Source of the DNA: CAYPUT01 sp046541715
Lineage (GTDB): Bacteria; Spirochaetota; Spirochaetia; DSM-27196; PWMO01
DNA length: 64,000 nucleotides
Reading direction: 5' to 3'
Assembly: GCA_046541715.1 (NCBI GenBank)
Contig: JBKHCS010000001.1
Span: forward strand, 1 to 64,000
This document shows positions 59,924 through 64,000 of this stretch, one piece after another. The notes beneath the pieces are model-generated. The model made no database searches, was not told the origin of the DNA, and was given only the letters and a program-made list of their open reading frames with translations. Made by a program: the position numbers and the translations under genes. Within the stretch, counting starts at the first letter, position 1, and each line of letters begins with the position of its first letter.

Positions 59924-61257
59924 CCGTCTTAAAGTTCGGCGGCTCGTCGGTCGCCGACGCCGGATGGATTCGCCGGGTCGTCGATATCGTGACGCCCCGG
60001 ATCGCCGAGGCACCGATCGTCGTCGCCTCGGCGATGGGCAAAACCACCGACAGATTGGTGGAAATCGCCTCAGAGGGCGCCCGGGGCCGCCTCCGGGAGG
60101 CGGAAGCGATCCTCGAAGGCGTCGCGGAGCATCACCGGAACGCCACCCGGGAGCTTTTCGGCGGGAGCCTTCTTGAAGAGGTCCTCGGTACCGTCGACGC
60201 CCTCCTCTCGGAGCTCAATTCCGTCATCCATGGTCTGGTCTTGGTAAGGGAGTGCACCCCTCGTAGCTTCGACGCGATTCTCTCCTTCGGAGAGCGTCTC
60301 TCGACGGTTATCCTTTCGGCAGCCTTCCGGAGCGGCGGCGTCGACGCGATTCTGCTCGACAGCCGACGCCTGATAGTGACGGACGACGAATTCTCCTCCG
60401 CTATGCCCGACTTTGAGGCAACCAACCGGACCATCCGGGAGCAGGTTCATCCCGCCCCGGGAGCCGTTCTGGTGCTCCAAGGCTTTATCGCCTCGACCAA
60501 AGAGGGGGTAACCACCACCCTCGGCCGCGGAGGATCCGACTTTACGGCGACCATTGTCGGAGCGGCCCTCGGGGCCGACGCCGTCGAGATATGGACCGAC
60601 GTCAACGGCATCATGACCAGCGATCCCCGGGTCGTTCCCAGTGCCCAGACCCTCACCGAGATTAGCTACGCCGAGGCGGCGGAGTTGGCCTTCTTCGGAG
60701 CGAAGGTCGTCCACCCCTTTACGATCGAGCCGGCCATCGAGTTGGGCATCCCGGTCTGGGTCCGGAACACCGGGAACCCCGAGCACCCCGGGACGCGGAT
60801 CTCGGAGAGCTCCGTCGAGAAGGGAGTCCGGGCCCTAGCGGCCAAGAAGGACGTAACCCTCGTAAGTGTCCAGTCCTACCGGATGCTGAACGCTCACGGG
60901 TTTCTGGCAAGCATCTTTACCATCTTTGCCGAGGCGCGTATTTCGGTGGACTTGGTGGCAACCTCGGAAGTCTCGGTTTCGATGACCCTCGACCGAACCG
61001 AGGGGCTCGGTTCGGTGGTGAAGCGACTCGAAGACCTCGGCACCGTCGAAGTGGAAACCCGGCGAGGAATCGTCTGCCTCGTCGGAAAGGGACTCTGGCG
61101 GGATTCGGCGGTCGTTGCCCGGGTCTTCAATACCCTCGAGGATGTACCCTTGAGGATGATCTCCCTCGGCTCCTCGGACACGAACCTCTCCCTCGTCGTC
61201 GCCGAAGATGACGCCGACAGGGCGGTTCGGAAACTCCACGCGGCCTTCTTCGATTAA
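59920..61257 (+). CDS. lysC: Aspartokinase (monofunctional)
   Basis: 445 residues, the size of E. coli LysC. It phosphorylates aspartate. KFGGSSVADAG is the nucleotide-binding N-terminus, SFGERLS and TTTLGRGGSDFTATIVGAAL are kinase signatures, and WTDVNGIMTSDPR is conserved. Two C-terminal ACT domains (from ~residue 305; SVQSYRMLNAHGFLASIF and RMISLGSSDTNLSLVV) predict feedback inhibition, most likely by lysine. No homoserine dehydrogenase fusion. No lysine riboswitch is seen upstream of the operon. Confidence 0.95.
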   Translation: MTVLKFGGSSVADAGWIRRVVDIVTPRIAEAPIVVASAMGKTTDRLVEIASEGARGRLREAEAILEGVAEHHRNATRELFGGSLLEEVLGTVDALLSELNSVIHGLVLVRECTPRSFDAILSFGERLSTVILSAAFRSGGVDAILLDSRRLIVTDDEFSSAMPDFEATNRTIREQVHPAPGAVLVLQGFIASTKEGVTTTLGRGGSDFTATIVGAALGADAVEIWTDVNGIMTSDPRVVPSAQTLTEISYAEAAELAFFGAKVVHPFTIEPAIELGIPVWVRNTGNPEHPGTRISESSVEKGVRALAAKKDVTLVSVQSYRMLNAHGFLASIFTIFAEARISVDLVATSEVSVSMTLDRTEGLGSVVKRLEDLGTVEVETRRGIVCLVGKGLWRDSAVVARVFNTLEDVPLRMISLGSSDTNLSLVVAEDDADRAVRKLHAAFFD

Positions 61258-61278
61258 GAGCCTCTTCTAGGGTGCCGG

Positions 61279-61680
61279 ATGGATTTTTTCAATCGGATAG
61301 CACGGCTTATCGACGCCGCCCTGAACGACGACACCGTTTCTCCGGGTTCCGCCTCGGGAGCCGTTTCCGGGGATAGAGACTACCACGAAGCGTGGAAGGA
61401 GCTCGACGACTACCTAAAGGGAGCCGAGGCCCACTACCGGGGAGAGGAGCGTCCCGCCCCCGAAGCGGGCCTCCCCCCGGAGATCCTCCAAGCCTACCGT
61501 GATCTCGAGGTATCTCCCTACGCCTCCTTGGGGGAGGTCCGGGAGGCGTACCGCCGATTGCAGATTCGGTATCATCCCGACCGGTTCGGTGCGAGTCCGG
61601 AGAAGCAGAAGCTCGCCACCGAGATCGCCACGCGGCTCAACGAATCCTACGCCCGAATCCGGAACTACCTCGGAGATTAA
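61279..61680 (+). CDS. J-domain protein
   Basis: 133 residues. A short N-terminal helix and an acidic linker are followed by a C-terminal J domain: DLEVSPYASLGEVREAYRRL, IRYHPDRFG with the essential HPD, and a final helix with LNESYARIRNYLGD. There is no G/F or zinc domain, so it is a class C co-chaperone that should stimulate an Hsp70. It begins 21 bp after lysC. Its TAA overlaps the convergent NtrC-like gene's stop (TTAA). Confidence 0.85.
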   Translation: MDFFNRIARLIDAALNDDTVSPGSASGAVSGDRDYHEAWKELDDYLKGAEAHYRGEERPAPEAGLPPEILQAYRDLEVSPYASLGEVREAYRRLQIRYHPDRFGASPEKQKLATEIATRLNESYARIRNYLGD

Positions 61681-63056
61681 CCGTCGGTCGACGCCTTCGG
61701 TGGCACCGCTTCCGAGAGATGGTAGTCTGCGATTTTGCGATGGAGAGTCTTACGCCCGATCCCGAGGGCTTCGGCGGTCTTGCTCTTGTTGCCGTTGTTG
61801 TAGTTCAAGGTAGAGCGGATGATCTCTTGCTCCGCTTCGGCGAGGGTGGAGCCCACCGGGACCCGGATGTAGTCCTGCTCGTTCTCGGTGTTGATCGTCG
61901 GCGGGAGGTCGTCGACGGTGATTATGTTTCCTTTCGACAGCACGACCGCGCTCTCGATGCAGTTCCGAAGCTCCCGGACGTTTCCGGGCCAGGAATACTT
62001 GTAGAGAGCCGCCCGGGCCTTAGGATCGATTCCCTCGACCGGCTTTTCATTCTCCTGGGCGAACTCCCGGATAAACGAAGAGACCAAAAGCGGAATGTCT
62101 TCCTTCCGCTCCCGGAGAGGTGGAATGTGGATATTGACGACGTTGAGGCGGTAAAAGAGATCCTCCCGGAAGGTACCCTTCTCGATCTCGACCTTCAGCT
62201 CCTTATTGGTCGCCGAGATGATGCGAACATCGACCTCGAGGGTCTCCTCGCCCCCTACCCGCTCGAACCTCTTCTCCTGGAGCACCCGGAGAATCTTTAT
62301 CTGTACGCTCTGGTTGATCTCCCCGATCTCGTCGAGAAAGATGGAGCCCATATGAGCCAACTCGAAGCGGCCCCGCTTGCGACCCACGGCCCCGGTAAAG
62401 GCGCCCTTTTCGTGGCCGAAAAGCTCGCTCTCGAGAAGCGATTCCGAGAGGGCCGCACAGTGAACCTTGATAAAGGGCTTTTCCCTCCGGTTGGACAGAT
62501 TATGGAGGGCGTCGGCAATCAGCTCCTTCCCGACTCCGCTCTCCCCCGTAATGAGCACCGAAGCCTTCGTCGGCGCAACCTGCTTGACCAGATCGAGAAT
62601 GCGCTGCATCTCTGAGGACTTGCCGATGATGTTGGCGAACTGCCGCTGAGACTTCAGCTCCTCCTGCATCGCCCGGTGCTGCAGCACCAACTCCCTCGTC
62701 GAGAGCGCCCTCTTGACCAGAAGCGAGAGGCGGTCGAGATTTACCGGTTTCGTAAGGAAGTCGAAGGCTCCGTCTCTCATCGACTGAACCGCCGTCTCGA
62801 TCGTGCCGTGACCCGTCAGGATGATAACGGGAATCGTCGGCCAGGAATCCACGACCCGCCGGAGGAGCTCCTCTCCCGAGAGCCGGGGCATCCGTAGATC
62901 CGCGATAATAAGGTCGACCTCCTCCTGGTGAATAATCTCGAGAGCCTCCTGCCCATCCTCCGCCAAAAGGGTGTTGTGACCGTCCATTTCCAAGGCCTTG
63001 CCGAGGCCTTGACGGATGTTCTTCTCGTCGTCGACTATCAGTACGTTAAACTTCAC
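61677..63056 (-). CDS. Sigma-54-dependent response regulator (NtrC family)
   Basis: 459 residues from GTG 63056, which has GAGG upstream; an upstream GTG at 63068 is weaker. The receiver domain (NVLIVDDEKNIRQGL, phospho-Asp in LIIADLRMP) is followed by the AAA+ domain with GESGVGKELIADALH, the sigma-54 contact ESELFGHEKGAFTGA and GSIFLDEIGEI. The C-terminal Fis-type HTH is NKSKTAEALGIGRKTLHRKI. It activates sigma-54 promoters when phosphorylated. It overlaps the sensor-kinase gene by 11 bp, so the two form a cognate pair. The target genes are unknown. Confidence 0.95.
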   Translation of the reverse strand: MKFNVLIVDDEKNIRQGLGKALEMDGHNTLLAEDGQEALEIIHQEEVDLIIADLRMPRLSGEELLRRVVDSWPTIPVIILTGHGTIETAVQSMRDGAFDFLTKPVNLDRLSLLVKRALSTRELVLQHRAMQEELKSQRQFANIIGKSSEMQRILDLVKQVAPTKASVLITGESGVGKELIADALHNLSNRREKPFIKVHCAALSESLLESELFGHEKGAFTGAVGRKRGRFELAHMGSIFLDEIGEINQSVQIKILRVLQEKRFERVGGEETLEVDVRIISATNKELKVEIEKGTFREDLFYRLNVVNIHIPPLRERKEDIPLLVSSFIREFAQENEKPVEGIDPKARAALYKYSWPGNVRELRNCIESAVVLSKGNIITVDDLPPTINTENEQDYIRVPVGSTLAEAEQEIIRSTLNYNNGNKSKTAEALGIGRKTLHRKIADYHLSEAVPPKASTDG

Positions 63057-64000
63057 GTTCCTCACCACTCCAGCTCAAGAGATGCTGTTCCCGTTGAGGA
63101 ATCGGGAACAAAATGGAAACGGTCGTCCCCTCGCCGGGGTGTGATACGACCGAGATCTCTCCCTTGTGTTCCTTGACCACCTTGTACACAAGCGTTAGGC
63201 CGATCCCGGAACCGAAGTCCTTCGTCGTAAAGTAGGGCTCGAAAATCTTGCCGAGGTTCTCTTCCGGAATACCCTCTCCGGTATCGCTTATTCGTAAGAG
63301 GACCTCGTCGCCCCGGCGTTCGGTGGAAAAGGTCAGCCTACCGCCGTCGGGCATCGCGGCGAGGGAGTTCTTAACCAGGTTCATCAACGCTTGCTTTACG
63401 AACTTCTGATCGAGATCCAGGTCCGGGAGATCCTCGGCCAAATACGCCTCTGTCTCTACCCCATGCTCCTTGACCTCGTACCGGAGAAACTCCATCAGGT
63501 CCCGGATAATCTGGTTGATGTCGCTCCGTTCCGGCTGCACGTCGACCGGTCGCACGGCAAAGAGAAAATCGACGACGATCCGGTTGAGACGGTCGACCTC
63601 CTCGTTTACCACGTCGACGAAGCCAAGGACGCGCTCCCGGTCCATCTGTTCCTCGGCAAGCGCTTTCTGAATCAGTTGGATGTGGATGCCGATGGAACCG
63701 AGGGGATTCTTTATTTCGTGGGCGACTCCCGCGGCGAGGGTCGTAAGGGAGGCCAGGCTTTCGGCCCGTCGAAGGCGGGCTTCCCGGCTCCGCTTGTCGG
63801 TAATATCAACCGCATGAACGATGTTTCCCTGGATGTGCCCCTCCCGTACCAAGGGCTCGATACAGACCGACAGAATCTTCATCGAGCCGGATTCCCCGAG
63901 GACGAACTCTTTGTCGGCCACGGCATACTGCCTCTCGAGGGCGTCCTGCACGAACGCGGAGAGATCCGGGTCTCCGATAGCTTCCCACACGAGGCGCTCG
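63046..64000 (-). CDS. NtrB-like sensor histidine kinase (N-terminus outside window)
   Basis: The last ~317 residues are in the window; the frame remains open to the right edge. A PAS-like segment (GSMKILSVCIEPLVREGHIQGN, then VDITDKRSREARL) is followed by the HisKA dimerisation domain with the phospho-acceptor VAHEIKNPLGSIGIH and the HATPase domain with the N box ALMNLVKNSLAA, DTGEGIPEEN, FGSGIGLTLVYKVVKEH. The soluble C-terminal end suggests an NtrB/AtoS type; whether it has membrane segments cannot be seen. It is coupled to the NtrC-family regulator. Confidence 0.93.
   Translation of the reverse strand, partial: ERLVWEAIGDPDLSAFVQDALERQYAVADKEFVLGESGSMKILSVCIEPLVREGHIQGNIVHAVDITDKRSREARLRRAESLASLTTLAAGVAHEIKNPLGSIGIHIQLIQKALAEEQMDRERVLGFVDVVNEEVDRLNRIVVDFLFAVRPVDVQPERSDINQIIRDLMEFLRYEVKEHGVETEAYLAEDLPDLDLDQKFVKQALMNLVKNSLAAMPDGGRLTFSTERRGDEVLLRISDTGEGIPEENLGKIFEPYFTTKDFGSGIGLTLVYKVVKEHKGEISVVSHPGEGTTVSILFPIPQREQHLLSWSGEEREV

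Noticed and set aside
58772..60013. The dinG reading frame stays open for over 400 codons upstream, suggesting a 1229-residue protein.
   Set aside because: That part is antisense to asd and lysC, has no recognisable domain, and the JAMM domain begins naturally at ATG 58771 behind a promoter.

Overview
The window is a dense, GC-rich (roughly 60%) stretch of bacterial chromosome with almost entirely housekeeping content. It has no insertion sequence, prophage, CRISPR array or rRNA. The best guess is a free-living member of the Spirochaetales. The strongest pointer is an alanyl-tRNA synthetase of only 594 residues that ends after the editing domain, the form known from Borrelia and Treponema. 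Supporting hints are a groES with no groEL beside it, a pyruvate phosphate dikinase, a bactofilin and a membrane-anchored PilZ protein. GTG and TTG starts are common, and neighbouring genes are often joined by overlaps such as ATGA, GTGA, TGATG or TAGTG, so many operons can be read directly.

Layout, left to right. 1-6.9 kb: the tail of an unknown gene, an aldo/keto reductase, tRNA-Lys(TTT), an outer-membrane barrel with a lipoprotein, rlmN, and a GH65 disaccharide phosphorylase. 6.9-10.3 kb (minus): tyrA, bactofilin, TPR protein and release factor 3. 10.4-13.0 kb (plus): pta-dapB-dapA. 13.0-17.7 kb (minus): HEAT-repeat protein, comEC and ksgA, then a PilZ protein. 17.8-20.1 kb (plus): CPBP protease, then a TlpA-type thioredoxin with CcdA. 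20.1-27.2 kb: a complete accBCDA operon facing fabZ, long-chain acyl-CoA synthetase and sfsA, which makes a lipid-synthesis locus around one bidirectional promoter. 27.2-29.8 kb: a small FliG-like protein and two secreted proteins, one with a SPOR domain. 29.9-36.6 kb: a LoaP/NusG-type antiterminator leading a nucleotide-sugar dehydratase, a DegT aminotransferase and a three-subunit molybdenum hydroxylase. 36.6-46.6 kb: dnaE, yggT, recG and rsmD, then hisZ-hisG and two TPR-like genes. 46.6-51.7 kb: alaS, TM2 protein, ABC-F ATPase, DUF2721 protein. 51.7-56.3 kb: tRNA-Phe, ppdK, a group-2 sigma factor and groES. 56.3-64 kb: dinG, asd-lysC, a J-domain protein and an NtrC/NtrB two-component pair cut by the window edge.

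Pathways: asd and lysC at one end and dapB-dapA at the other cover the aspartate-to-dihydrodipicolinate branch. The acc/fabZ/acyl-CoA synthetase block covers malonyl-CoA supply and the dehydratase step of fatty-acid elongation. HisZ plus the short HisG make the two-part ATP-phosphoribosyltransferase. The NtrC protein carries GAFTGA, so the organism should have sigma-54.

Most interesting observations: (1) a symmetric array of GGTCAA/TTGACC elements with 40-41 bp spacing upstream of and inside the groES promoter, with no CIRCE element; (2) a complete JAMM/RadC-type metal site fused in front of a DinG helicase; (3) at least eight genes whose -10 box lies 6-10 bp from the start codon, suggesting leaderless or near-leaderless mRNAs; (4) a 25-bp inverted repeat in the accB leader next to overlapping divergent -10 boxes; (5) an sfsA whose first ~95 codons have no ATG/GTG/TTG start and are in frame with, and one TAG away from, the acyl-CoA synthetase; (6) a molybdenum hydroxylase embedded in a LoaP-led sugar operon.
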